DNA of 41,045 bases, taken from the NCBI GenBank assembly GCA_964424585.1, contig CAYRJD010000086.1, positions 1 to 41,045 of the forward strand, written 5' to 3'. Below are positions 7,971-16,375 of this stretch, in pieces. The notes below the pieces were generated by a model. It saw only the letters and a list, made by a program, of their open reading frames with translations. It had not been told where the DNA came from and ran no database searches. Numbering within the stretch: the stretch's first letter is position 1; every line of letters begins with the position of its first letter. The position numbers were made by a program, and so were the translations under genes. The stretch is from CAYRJD01 sp964424585. GTDB taxonomy: Bacteria > Actinomycetota > Acidimicrobiia > Acidimicrobiales > Poriferisodalaceae.

Positions 7971-10087
7971 ACGAGCGAGCCGCGCGGCGGCTCACGTTCA
8001 TCGCGTTCGTCGCGGTCGGGCTGTTCGCCGCGCTGGTGGTGCGGCTGTGGCACCTCCAGGTGCTCGCGACGGATGAGTTCGTCGAAGCGGCGACCGTCAA
8101 CAGCGTCCAGGTCGTGCCCGAGCTGCCCACCCGAGGACGCATCCTCGACCGCCACGGCGTGGTGCTGGCCGACAACCAACGCACCGGCGTCGTCACGGTC
8201 GACACGACCAGCTACTCCGCTGGCCAGGTCGACCGCGTGATCGATGAGCTAGCGGGCCTGCTTAGCGTCGATGCCGGGTTCTTGCGGCGCGGGCTCAGCG
8301 ACCCAGCCGCGCATCCGCTCGCGCCGAAGGTGGTCGCCACCGGGCTCGACGAAGACGGCCTCATCCGCGTCAACGAGGCAGCCATCGAAGGCGTGAGCGC
8401 GCAGTGGGCGTGGTCGCGCACCTACCCGCACAACGAGATCGCCGCGCACGTGCTGGGCTACGTCGGCGCGATCGGCGAGAGCCAGCTCGACGACCTGCTG
8501 GCGGCGGGCTACTTGCCGTCTGAGCGGGTGGGGCGCGCCGGCATCGAGGCGCTGTTCGAAGACGAGCTGCACGGCTCGCCCGGGTCGCTCGTCAAGCAGG
8601 TCGACCGCCAGGGCCGCCCCGTGGATGAGGTCAGCTACACCGCGCCCGAACCCGGCCGAGACGTCGTGCTGACCATCGACGTCGAGCTGCAGGCCGCGGT
8701 CGAGAGCTACCTGCGTCAAGGCCTCATTTCGGCTCGCAAGGTGGTGAGCGAAGACTCGGGCTTCTTCTTTCCAGCGCTGGCGGGCGCGGCGGTGGTGATC
8801 GACGTGCGCAACGGCGACATCTTGGCGATGGCGTCGTATCCGACGTTCGACTCCAACTGGATGGTGCAGGGCATCACGGCGGAGGAGTACCAGTCGGTGT
8901 TCGAGAACCCGTTCGCGCCCGGCGCGCTCAACAACCGAGCCGTCACGGGGCTGTATTCGCCCGGCTCGGTGTTCAAGCTGGTCACCGCGCTCGCCGGCCT
9001 CGACGCGGGCCTCATCAGCCCGCGAACGCCGTACTTCGACCAGGGCTACTACACCATCCCAGAAGAGCGCGGCTGCGAAGGACGCTGCACGTTCTTCAAC
9101 GCCGACAAGGCGCCGCTCGGCACGGTCGACCTTTCGTCCGCGCTCACCAAGTCGTCTGACGCCTACTTCTACAAGGTCGCAGACGAGCTGTACTGGCTGG
9201 CTGGCCCCGAGCAGTGGGCGATCCAAGACACCGCCCGCGAGCTCGGCTTCGGACGTCCGACCGGCGTGCAGCTGCCGTTCGAGAAGGCCGGGCGCGTGCC
9301 CGATGGCGAGGTCAAGCGCCAGCTGTTCGAACTCAACCCCGAGGCGTACAACCCTTACGACGAGCCCGCCACGTGGTTTCCGGGCGACAACTTGAACACC
9401 GGCATCGGCCAGGGCATGGTCGCCGTCACGCCCATCCAGCTCGTGAACGCCTACGCCGCGTTCGCCAACGGCGGAACGCTGTTCGCGCCCAACATCGTCG
9501 AGCGCATCGCCTCGCGCTCCGCAGACGACTACGGCGAGACGCTGCTCACGTTCGAGCCTCGCATCGTGCGCACCATCGACTTTCCCAACGGCGCTGCGGT
9601 TGTGCGTGAAGGCTTGAGCGGCGTCACCAGCGAGGCGCGGCGCGGCACCGCCCGCGGCGCGTTCGCCGGCTACGACCACTCCGGCTACGCGGTCGCCGGC
9701 AAGACCGGAACGTCGCAGGCCGAGGGCATCAACACGGCGTTGGGGCGCAAGAAAGAAGACTCGGCCGTGTTCACGGCTTGGGCGCCCACGAACGACCCGC
9801 GCTACGCGGTGGTCGTGCTGATGGAAGAAGCTGGCTACGGCGGCTCGTCGGCCGCGCCGGTAGTGCGCCGCATCATGGAAGCCGTGCGCGCGTACGAGCA
9901 GCGCTGGCCCGAGGCGGCCGTCGCGTTCGTTCCGCCCGAGCCGGAGTGCCCGCAGGTGCCCGAGGCGCTGCGCGGCTTCGCGGCGTTTGAGCCGTTCGTG
10001 CCCGCCGGCTGCCCGTGGGGCGCTCAGGTGCCGCGCGCCAACACCGCCGACAACCCGTTCGGCGAGACGCCGAGCGAGGCCCAGTGA
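7967..10087 (+). CDS. mrdA: Penicillin-binding protein 2, elongation transpeptidase
   Basis: PBP2 cross-links peptidoglycan together with the glycosyltransferase RodA. The 706-aa protein has one N-terminal membrane helix (about 10-30), the pedestal domain with GRILDRHGVVLADN, and the transpeptidase domain with SxxK (S334-V-F-K337), the second motif S396-S-D398 and KTG (579-581). The start is the GTG overlapping the mreD stop. The frame is open further upstream, but that extension would run through mreD and has no signal. The Asp in the second motif is a known PBP2-type variant. Confidence 0.95.
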   Translation: MNERAARRLTFIAFVAVGLFAALVVRLWHLQVLATDEFVEAATVNSVQVVPELPTRGRILDRHGVVLADNQRTGVVTVDTTSYSAGQVDRVIDELAGLLSVDAGFLRRGLSDPAAHPLAPKVVATGLDEDGLIRVNEAAIEGVSAQWAWSRTYPHNEIAAHVLGYVGAIGESQLDDLLAAGYLPSERVGRAGIEALFEDELHGSPGSLVKQVDRQGRPVDEVSYTAPEPGRDVVLTIDVELQAAVESYLRQGLISARKVVSEDSGFFFPALAGAAVVIDVRNGDILAMASYPTFDSNWMVQGITAEEYQSVFENPFAPGALNNRAVTGLYSPGSVFKLVTALAGLDAGLISPRTPYFDQGYYTIPEERGCEGRCTFFNADKAPLGTVDLSSALTKSSDAYFYKVADELYWLAGPEQWAIQDTARELGFGRPTGVQLPFEKAGRVPDGEVKRQLFELNPEAYNPYDEPATWFPGDNLNTGIGQGMVAVTPIQLVNAYAAFANGGTLFAPNIVERIASRSADDYGETLLTFEPRIVRTIDFPNGAAVVREGLSGVTSEARRGTARGAFAGYDHSGYAVAGKTGTSQAEGINTALGRKKEDSAVFTAWAPTNDPRYAVVVLMEEAGYGGSSAAPVVRRIMEAVRAYEQRWPEAAVAFVPPEPECPQVPEALRGFAAFEPFVPAGCPWGAQVPRANTADNPFGETPSEAQ

Positions 10088-11247
10088 CGCTCGCCACTCG
10101 CGGTGTCCGACGCGAGCTGTCGTCGCCGCTGCGATTCGCGGATGTCTGGCTCGGCGCCTGCGCGGTCGCGCTGGCAGCCATCGGCGTCGTGCTCAACTAC
10201 TCGGCGAGCTGGCGGCTGCTCGAGTTCACCGGCGCGAACGCCAGCGAAACAGCGCTGCGCCAGACAGCGTTCGTGGTGCTCGGCGTCGCCGTGATGGTGC
10301 TGGTCGCGCTCGTCGACTACCGGTTCATTCGCGACGTCTCGTGGCGGCTGGCGTCGGTCGTCGGCGTGATGCTGGCGCTCGTGCTGTTCTTCGGGCTCGA
10401 ACGTCGCGGCGCGCGGTCGTGGTTTGAGATTCCCCGCCTCGAGGTGCAGCTGCAGCCGTCGGAGTTCGCGAAGGTCGCGCTGATCTTGGTGGCCGCCGCC
10501 TACCTCGCGGTGTCGCCCGAAGTGCTGCCGCTGCGGTCGCTGGGAAAGCTGTACGCGATATTCGCCGTGCCGACGCTGCTGGTGCTGGTGCAGCCAGACA
10601 TCGGCACCGCGCTGGTGTTCGTGGTCATCGGCATGGGCATGCTGTTGGTCGGCGGCGCGCAGCTTCGCCACATCGCGGTGACGACCGTGTGCGGGCTGAT
10701 CGCGTTGGTGATGGTGTTCAGCATCGACTCGCTCGCGGGCCAAGAGCTGTTCTTGCGCGACACCCAGCGCGAGCGCCTCACCACCTTCTTGAACCCAGAC
10801 GCCGACACTCAGGGCGCGGCGTACAACCTCGCGCAGAGCCAGATCGCGGTCGGCTCGGGCGGGCTCACCGGCCAGGGCTTCACTCGCGGCACCCAAACCA
10901 ACCTCAACTTGGTGCCGCACCAAGAGAGCGACTTCATCTTCACCGCGCTCGCCGAGGAGTTCGGATTTGCCGGCTCGATCTTGGTGCTTGCGCTCTACGG
11001 CTTTCTGATACATCGCACGTTCGTGGCGGCTCGGTCTGCGAACTCGCGCTTCGGCACGCTGGTGTGCGTCGGCGTTATGTCGATGTTCTTGTTTCAGGTG
11101 TTTCAGAACGTCGGCATGACCATCGGAATCACGCCGATCACCGGCATTCCGCTGCCGTTCTTGAGCCACGGCGGCTCGCAAACGATCACCTCGTTCGCGG
11201 CGGTCGGGCTGGTCATCAACATCGGGGCGCGTCGCTATTCGGTGTAG
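10084..11247 (+). CDS. rodA: RodA, SEDS-family peptidoglycan glycosyltransferase
   Basis: RodA polymerises lipid II into glycan strands during elongation. The 387-aa protein has about ten membrane helices and SEDS signatures: RGARSWFEI, LQPSEFAKVALI, QPDIGTALVF with the conserved Asp, and the C-terminal GITPITGIPLPFLSHGGS. GTG start overlaps the mrdA stop by 4 nt. It is the last gene of the mre operon. Confidence 0.96.
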   Translation: MTLATRGVRRELSSPLRFADVWLGACAVALAAIGVVLNYSASWRLLEFTGANASETALRQTAFVVLGVAVMVLVALVDYRFIRDVSWRLASVVGVMLALVLFFGLERRGARSWFEIPRLEVQLQPSEFAKVALILVAAAYLAVSPEVLPLRSLGKLYAIFAVPTLLVLVQPDIGTALVFVVIGMGMLLVGGAQLRHIAVTTVCGLIALVMVFSIDSLAGQELFLRDTQRERLTTFLNPDADTQGAAYNLAQSQIAVGSGGLTGQGFTRGTQTNLNLVPHQESDFIFTALAEEFGFAGSILVLALYGFLIHRTFVAARSANSRFGTLVCVGVMSMFLFQVFQNVGMTIGITPITGIPLPFLSHGGSQTITSFAAVGLVINIGARRYSV

Positions 11248-11254
11248 GTGCCGG

Positions 11255-11427
11255 TAGGCTTCAGCTAGCGATGAGATCAGCCGAACACACCCCACAAGCG
11301 GCTCCGACCTATCGCAGGGCGCTATGTGGCCCGCATCATCTAGCGGGGACTAGAGCGTTGATATCTACCCACCACAAACCGTGCCGCTCAGTTGGGATGT
11401 GCAGCGGCACACCGAGGAATCACACCT
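11255..11427 (+). promoter_or_regulatory. Promoter and structured leader of the RNase E/G gene
   Basis: A TAGGCT box at 11255-11260 could start a transcript near 11267, leaving a leader of about 160 nt. Just before the ribosome site (gagga, 11413-11417) is a perfect 8-bp inverted repeat, GTGCCGCT at 11381-11388 and AGCGGCAC at 11403-11410, with a 14-nt loop. The hairpin ends two bases before the ribosome site and could limit ribosome access or serve as a cleavage target of the enzyme itself. An ATG at 11271 opens a 72-codon frame running into the gene. Confidence 0.5.
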
Positions 11428-13335
11428 ATGGCAACCGAAGACGATCGGGCGCAAGACCACCTAACACATCAAGGATCAGCCGGAACTAGCGCTGGCACAG
11501 CATCGACATCGAGCGTCGAAGCTGACGCAGAACCCAACGTTCGACGACGCCGCTTAGGCGCGCCACCTGCCAACGGCGCCGCGACGAGTTCGCCAGCGTC
11601 ACCTCCGCCGCCCCCCCCGCCTCCGCCTGTTCCGCCGCCGTCTGGGCGCAAGCCGCAGGTCGGCGACGCCCGTCCGGCGCCGCCACCGCCGCCCGTGCCG
11701 CCGCCCGTGTCGGGCGCGACCGCCGGCGCGCAGCAAACCCAACCCGCAGCGCCCGCCGACGCCGAGCCGTCTAACCGCAGCCGACGTTCTCGCGGCGGAC
11801 GTCGAGGCGGACGCGGCCGCAACGGTCAGCCAGCCAACCGCGAGCAGCAGCCGACCCAGCAGGCTCAGCAGACAGGCTCTCAGACCAGTCAGCCGGTCGA
11901 AGCGATCCTCACCGACAGCCAGCCCAGCCAGGTCGACCCCGAGCGCGCCGCTCGCCGTCGCGGCAAAGAGCGCGACGGCCAGGCGCTGGGACGCAACCGG
12001 ATGCTCGTTCACGTCGGCGAGCACGCCACCCACGTCGCGGTGCTCGAAGGCAACGTGCTGCTCGAGCACTACGTGAGCCGACCGTCAGACGACGAGGTCG
12101 AAATCTTCGGCAACATCTACTTGGGTGCGGTGCGTCAGGTGCTGCCCGGCATGGAAGCCGCGTTCGTCGACATCGGCACCGCCAAGGACGCGGTCATCTA
12201 CCAGCGCGGCATGGAGCGCTACGCCGACGACCTGTTGTCAGACGACGCGGACGGCGACGATGACGACGACGCCGGCTCAACCGACGACCGCGCCAAGTCG
12301 TCGCGACGTGGCGGGCGCGCGCCGCGCCTAGCCGACGCGCTGTCGCCAGGGCAGCCTCTGCTGTCGCAGGTTCTGAAGAAGCCGGTCGCGCACAAGGGCG
12401 CGTTGCTGGGCACCGGCATCTCGCTGCCCGGGCGGTTCGTCGTGCTGATGCCCGGCAGCGACACGTCCATCGGCATCTCGCGGCGCATCTCAAGCAAAGA
12501 GCGTCGACGCTTGCGGTCGATCATCAAGAAGGCCGTGCCGACCGGCTTCGGCGTGGTCGTGCGAACCGCAGCCCAAGACGTCACCGCGTCTGAGCTGCGT
12601 CGCGACATCGAGCGGCTCACCAGCCAGTGGAGTCAGATCACCGAGCTGGCGCAGCGCTCTAGTGCGCCGTCGTTGCTGTACCGCGAGCCCGAGCTGCCGC
12701 TGCGCATCATCCGCGAAGAGTTCAGCGCCGACATCAAAGAGATCATCATCGACGACCGCGAAACGTACGAGCAGGTGCGCGGCTACATGGAAGCCGTCGA
12801 GGGGCACTCGGCCGACCGCATTCGCTACTACGACGCGGATGACGAGGGCGCGCCGCTGCTGCAGCGCTACCGGGTGACGTCGCAGCTCACCAAGGCGCTC
12901 GACCGGCGCGTGTGGCTCGACTCGGGTGCGTTCTTGGTCATCGACCGCACCGAAGCGTTGACCGTCATCGACGTCAACACGGGCCGCAACGTCGGCAAGT
13001 CGAGCCTGAAAGAGACCATTCTCGAAACCAACCTTGAAGCGGCAGACGAGGTTGCCCGCCAGCTGCGGCTGCGCGACATCGGCGGCATCATCGTCATCGA
13101 CTTCATCGACATGGACGCCCAGGCCGATCGCGACCTGCTGCTGGAGCGGTTCACCGACGCGCTCAGCCGAGACAAGACGCGCACGTCGGTGCAGCCGATG
13201 TCAGACCTGGGCATCATCCACATGACCCGCCGCCGCATCGGCGAGGGGCTGCTAGAAACCGTGTCGCACCCGTGCGAGCACTGCGACTCTCAAGGCGTGC
13301 AGATCGACGACGACCTCGCCGACACACGCCGGTAG
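11428..13335 (+). CDS. rne: Ribonuclease E/G with disordered N-terminus
   Basis: This endoribonuclease is involved in mRNA decay and rRNA/tRNA maturation. The 635-aa protein starts with about 190 disordered residues: two polyproline tracts (59-71 and 85-93) and an RGG/Arg-rich patch (about 115-132). The catalytic module begins at about residue 191 with an S1 domain interrupted by an Asp-rich insert (about 271-290). Catalytic Asp515 (VIDVNTG) and Asp558 (VIDFIDM) have the same 43-residue spacing as E. coli D303/D346. The zinc link Cys616-x-x-Cys619 follows. It ends soon after the zinc link, so no C-terminal scaffold exists. The start at 11428 has gagga 10 nt upstream. Confidence 0.95.
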   Translation: MATEDDRAQDHLTHQGSAGTSAGTASTSSVEADAEPNVRRRRLGAPPANGAATSSPASPPPPPPPPPVPPPSGRKPQVGDARPAPPPPPVPPPVSGATAGAQQTQPAAPADAEPSNRSRRSRGGRRGGRGRNGQPANREQQPTQQAQQTGSQTSQPVEAILTDSQPSQVDPERAARRRGKERDGQALGRNRMLVHVGEHATHVAVLEGNVLLEHYVSRPSDDEVEIFGNIYLGAVRQVLPGMEAAFVDIGTAKDAVIYQRGMERYADDLLSDDADGDDDDDAGSTDDRAKSSRRGGRAPRLADALSPGQPLLSQVLKKPVAHKGALLGTGISLPGRFVVLMPGSDTSIGISRRISSKERRRLRSIIKKAVPTGFGVVVRTAAQDVTASELRRDIERLTSQWSQITELAQRSSAPSLLYREPELPLRIIREEFSADIKEIIIDDRETYEQVRGYMEAVEGHSADRIRYYDADDEGAPLLQRYRVTSQLTKALDRRVWLDSGAFLVIDRTEALTVIDVNTGRNVGKSSLKETILETNLEAADEVARQLRLRDIGGIIVIDFIDMDAQADRDLLLERFTDALSRDKTRTSVQPMSDLGIIHMTRRRIGEGLLETVSHPCEHCDSQGVQIDDDLADTRR

Positions 13336-13338
13336 CCT
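13333..13338 (+). promoter_or_regulatory. Probable -10 box (TAGCCT) for leaderless rplU-rpmA-obgE transcript
   Basis: TAGCCT overlaps the stop codon of the RNase E/G gene and lies 8 nt before the GTG of rplU. This is the spacing expected if transcription starts at or next to the start codon. No Shine-Dalgarno sequence precedes the GTG. The -35 region is weak. Confidence 0.5.
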
Positions 13339-13346
13339 TAGCGGAC

Positions 13347-13688
13347 GTGTACGCAGTCATCGCCACCGGCGGCAAACAAGAGCGGGTCGAAGCTGGCACC
13401 GTGCTAGACGTCGAGCGCCTCGACGCGCCCGTCGGCGACGAGGTGACGCTGCGCCCCGTGCTCGTCGTGTCGGGCTCAGACGTGCTGGCCACCGCCGACG
13501 ACCTAGCCGACGCGACCGTCAGCGCTAAGGTGCTGGGCGAGGCCAAGGGCCCCAAGATCAGAGGCTTCAAGTACAAGAACGCCACCACCTACCGGCGCCG
13601 GTGGGGCCACCGGCAGTCGTATACGACCATCGAGATCACCGGCATCAACGCCGGTGCCAAAGCCGAGCAAACCGAGCAAGTGGAGTAG
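13347..13688 (+). CDS. rplU: 50S ribosomal protein L21
   Basis: The 113-aa protein has the L21 opening MYAVIATGGKQERVE, the central GDEVTLRPVL strand and the C-terminal RRWGHRQSYTTIEITGI signature, where it contacts 23S rRNA. The GTG start matches the usual first residues of L21; upstream in-frame codons belong to the RNase gene region. rpmA follows after 3 nt, the usual L21-L27-Obg cluster. Confidence 0.97.
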   Translation: MYAVIATGGKQERVEAGTVLDVERLDAPVGDEVTLRPVLVVSGSDVLATADDLADATVSAKVLGEAKGPKIRGFKYKNATTYRRRWGHRQSYTTIEITGINAGAKAEQTEQVE

Positions 13689-13691
13689 CCA

Positions 13692-13958
13692 ATGTCAAAG
13701 ACCAAGGGCGGAGGCTCGACCCGCAACGGGCGCGACTCCAACGCGCAGCGCCTGGGCGTGAAGGCGTACGCCGGTGAGGTCGTGAACGCCGGCAGCATCA
13801 TCATCCGCCAGCGCGGCACCAAGTTTCACGCCGGCCACAACGTGCAGCGAGCCAAAGACGACACGCTGTTCGCGACGACGACGGGCGCGGTCAAGTTCGG
13901 CTACCGCCGCGGCCGGCGGCTGGTCGACATCGTCCCTGATGAGCCAGTTCGTCGATGA
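13692..13958 (+). CDS. rpmA: 50S ribosomal protein L27
   Basis: The 88-aa protein begins MSKTKGGGSTRNGRDSNAQR, a canonical L27 N-terminus that reaches towards the peptidyl transferase centre. It has no Firmicutes-type cleavable extension. It ends with FGYRRGRRLVDIVP. ATG start with agtggag upstream. Its last 20 nt overlap the start of obgE. Confidence 0.97.
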   Translation: MSKTKGGGSTRNGRDSNAQRLGVKAYAGEVVNAGSIIIRQRGTKFHAGHNVQRAKDDTLFATTTGAVKFGYRRGRRLVDIVPDEPVRR

Positions 13959-15201
13959 AGCCAACATCCACGTCAAGGCCGGCGACGGAGGCGCGGGTTG
14001 CGTGTCGTTCCGCCGGGAGGCTCACGTGCCGCGCGGCGGGCCAGACGGCGGCGATGGGGGCGACGGCGGCGACGTCTGGCTGATCGCCGACGCGAACGTC
14101 GCCTCGCTGCTGGCGTTCGCTGACTTTCCGCATCGCCGGGCGACCGACGGCACCCACGGCAGCGGCAAACGCAAGGCGGGCAAGCGAGGCGCAGACGAGC
14201 TAGTGCGGGTGCCCGCCGGCACGATCGTGCGCAACTTCGACGAGGAGACGCTGGTCGACTTGCCCAACGTCGGCGACCGCTGGCGCGCAGCCAGAGGCGG
14301 CGTCGGCGGACGAGGCAACGCACGGTTTGCCTCGCGCGCGGTGCGGGCGCCGCAGTTCGCCGAGCAAGCCGAACCGGGCGAAGAGCGGTGGCTGCGAGCC
14401 GAGTTGTTGCTCAGCGCGGACGTCGCGCTGGTGGGCTTTCCCAACGCAGGTAAGAGCACGCTCATCTCGGCCGTCACCGCAGCGAAGCCGAAGATCGGCA
14501 GCTACCCGTTCACCACGCTCACGCCCAACCTGGGTGTGGTGCGTTTTGACGAGCGAGGCGACCTGGCCGACAGCTTCGAGATGGTGCTCGCCGATATTCC
14601 CGGTCTCATCGAAGGCGCGGCCCACGGCCGCGGGCTGGGCCACACGTTCTTGCGTCACGTCCAGCGGGCGCGAGCGCTGGCGATCTTGGTCGACTTGTCG
14701 GAAACCGCCGAGCTGCCTCCCGCCGCGCAAGCGAGCGTCTTGGCCGACGAGCTGGCGCGCTTCAACCCCGAGCTAGCGCGGCGACCCAGCCTGGTGATCG
14801 GCACGAAGCGCGACGTCGCGCACCACGCCTTCGACGGTCTTACGGTGTCAGCGGTTACCGGCGCCGGGGTGAACGAGCTGCTGGGCGCGATGCGGGCGCT
14901 GGTGACCGAGGCTCGCGAGGCCAGCCCGGCGCCGGCGAAGTTCGTGCTGCACCGACCGGCCACCCCGGGCGTCACCATCGAGCGCGAGCCCGACGGTCGC
15001 TACCGCGTGCTGGGGCGTGACGCGCTCCGCGCTGTGGCGCTTTCCGACATGACCGACCCCGGCGCGCTCGCGCACGCGCAGGCTCGCCTCGAAGCGCTCG
15101 GCGTCAGCAAGGCGCTCGCTCGGGTTGGCGCTGCCGAAGGTGCCGAGGTGGTGGTGGGCGACTTCGCGTTCACCTACGTTCCCGACCACGCCACAACCTG
15201 A
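13939..15201 (+). CDS. obgE: Obg/CgtA GTPase, large-subunit assembly and stress
   Basis: The 420-aa protein has the glycine-rich Obg fold (residues 1-157, GPDGGDGGDGGD region), a GTPase domain with G1 GFPNAGKST, switch DIPGLIEGA and G4 TKRD, and a C-terminal OCT domain (about 330-415) of the type found in actinobacteria. It binds the 50S particle late in assembly. It overlaps rpmA by 20 nt and shares one base with proB (TGATG). Confidence 0.96.
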   Translation: MSQFVDEANIHVKAGDGGAGCVSFRREAHVPRGGPDGGDGGDGGDVWLIADANVASLLAFADFPHRRATDGTHGSGKRKAGKRGADELVRVPAGTIVRNFDEETLVDLPNVGDRWRAARGGVGGRGNARFASRAVRAPQFAEQAEPGEERWLRAELLLSADVALVGFPNAGKSTLISAVTAAKPKIGSYPFTTLTPNLGVVRFDERGDLADSFEMVLADIPGLIEGAAHGRGLGHTFLRHVQRARALAILVDLSETAELPPAAQASVLADELARFNPELARRPSLVIGTKRDVAHHAFDGLTVSAVTGAGVNELLGAMRALVTEAREASPAPAKFVLHRPATPGVTIEREPDGRYRVLGRDALRAVALSDMTDPGALAHAQARLEALGVSKALARVGAAEGAEVVVGDFAFTYVPDHATT

Positions 15202-16343
15202 TGCTGGTCGTGGTGAAGATCGGAACGTCGTCGGTGACGCGCACAGACGCGTCAGCCACGACGGGTGGCCCGGCGCGCAGCGCCGCCGGCGGACAGGTGA
15301 ACACGGCCGCGCTCGCGAAGCTCGCCGGCGAAATCGCCCAAGCTCGCGCCGCGGGCCACGAAGTCGTGGTGGTCACGTCTGGCGCGATCACCGCAGGCGT
15401 GGCTCGTCTCGGCATCGAACGCCCCACCGCGCCCGAGCGTCTACAAGCCGTGTCCGCGGTCGGCCAGATCGACTTGATGGCGACCTACGCCGAGCTGCTG
15501 GCGGGCCACGGCCTCGTTGCCGGCCAAGTGCTGATCGCGCCGCACGACTTCGCGGATCGCACGCAGTACGTGCACGCTCGCTCGACGTTCGAGCACTTGC
15601 TGCGCTACGGCGTCGTGCCGGTGGTCAACGAAAACGACGCGGTCGCAGACGACGCGATCCGCTACGGCGACAACGACCGCATCGCCGCGCTGGTCGCCAA
15701 CTTGCTCAACGCCGACCTGCTGGTGCTGCTCACCGACACCGAGGGCGTGCTCAGCGCCGACCCACGGCGCGACGCGAGCGCCACCTTAGTGGAAGAGATA
15801 CGAGAGGTCACCGCGCAGATGGAAGCTGCCGTGGGCAGAGCCAGCGCGGTCGGCAGCGGAGGCATGGCGTCGAAGCTGGCAGCAGCCAAGATGGCGGCGT
15901 GGAGCGGCGTGCGGTCGGTGATCGCCGCAGCGAGCCGGCCCGACGTGCTGCGCGACGCCATCGCCGGCGCGCCGGGCGTGGGCACGAAGGTCGAGGCGCG
16001 CGACGCGCACGTGACCGCCCGCCGACTGTGGATCGGGTTCGCCGTCGCCACGAAGGGCACGCTCACCGTCGACGAAGGCGCGCGCGCCGCGCTGTTGCAC
16101 TCCGGCCGATCGCTGCTGTGCGCCGGCGTCGTGACGGCGCAGGGAACATTCGGCGAGGGCGACGCGGTCGAGGTTGCCGGGCCCGACGGCGACGTGTTCG
16201 CGAAGGGCCTCACGACGATGCCGTCTACCCAGCTCGTCGCGCACTGCGGCAAGCGCAGCGACGAGCTGCCGGTGGGCGTCTCGTCGCTGGTCGTTCACCG
16301 CGACGACCTGGTGGTGCTCGACGCGTCCGGCGACCGTTCCTGA
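15201..16343 (+). CDS. proB: Glutamate 5-kinase
   Basis: This enzyme phosphorylates glutamate in the first step of proline synthesis and is usually feedback-inhibited by proline. The 380-aa protein has the amino-acid-kinase core (VVKIGTSSVT, VTSGAITAG, VVNENDAV, GDNDRIAALVA) and a C-terminal PUA domain (about 285-370). An extra Thr/Gly/Ala-rich loop follows the first strand (residues 12-30). The ATG shares its A with the obgE stop TGA. Confidence 0.96.
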   Translation: MLVVVKIGTSSVTRTDASATTGGPARSAAGGQVNTAALAKLAGEIAQARAAGHEVVVVTSGAITAGVARLGIERPTAPERLQAVSAVGQIDLMATYAELLAGHGLVAGQVLIAPHDFADRTQYVHARSTFEHLLRYGVVPVVNENDAVADDAIRYGDNDRIAALVANLLNADLLVLLTDTEGVLSADPRRDASATLVEEIREVTAQMEAAVGRASAVGSGGMASKLAAAKMAAWSGVRSVIAAASRPDVLRDAIAGAPGVGTKVEARDAHVTARRLWIGFAVATKGTLTVDEGARAALLHSGRSLLCAGVVTAQGTFGEGDAVEVAGPDGDVFAKGLTTMPSTQLVAHCGKRSDELPVGVSSLVVHRDDLVVLDASGDRS

Positions 16344-16363
16344 AGTAGCGACGGCTGCGCAGG

Positions 16364-16369
16364 TAGCCT
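16364..16369 (+). promoter_or_regulatory. Probable -10 box (TAGCCT) for leaderless proA
   Basis: TAGCCT ends 6 nt before the GTG start of proA. A weak -35-like CTGAAG lies at 16340-16345 with an 18-nt spacer, over the proB stop codon. No Shine-Dalgarno sequence is present, so a leaderless start at the GTG is the simplest reading. Confidence 0.5.
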
Positions 16370-16375
16370 GCGCTA

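Noticed and set aside
8249..9679. A 476-codon open frame on the minus strand opposite mrdA, and similar long antisense frames elsewhere
   Set aside because: High GC keeps stop codons rare on both strands. The translations are Arg/Ala/Val-rich with no recognisable domain, and the plus strand has a complete, motif-bearing PBP2.
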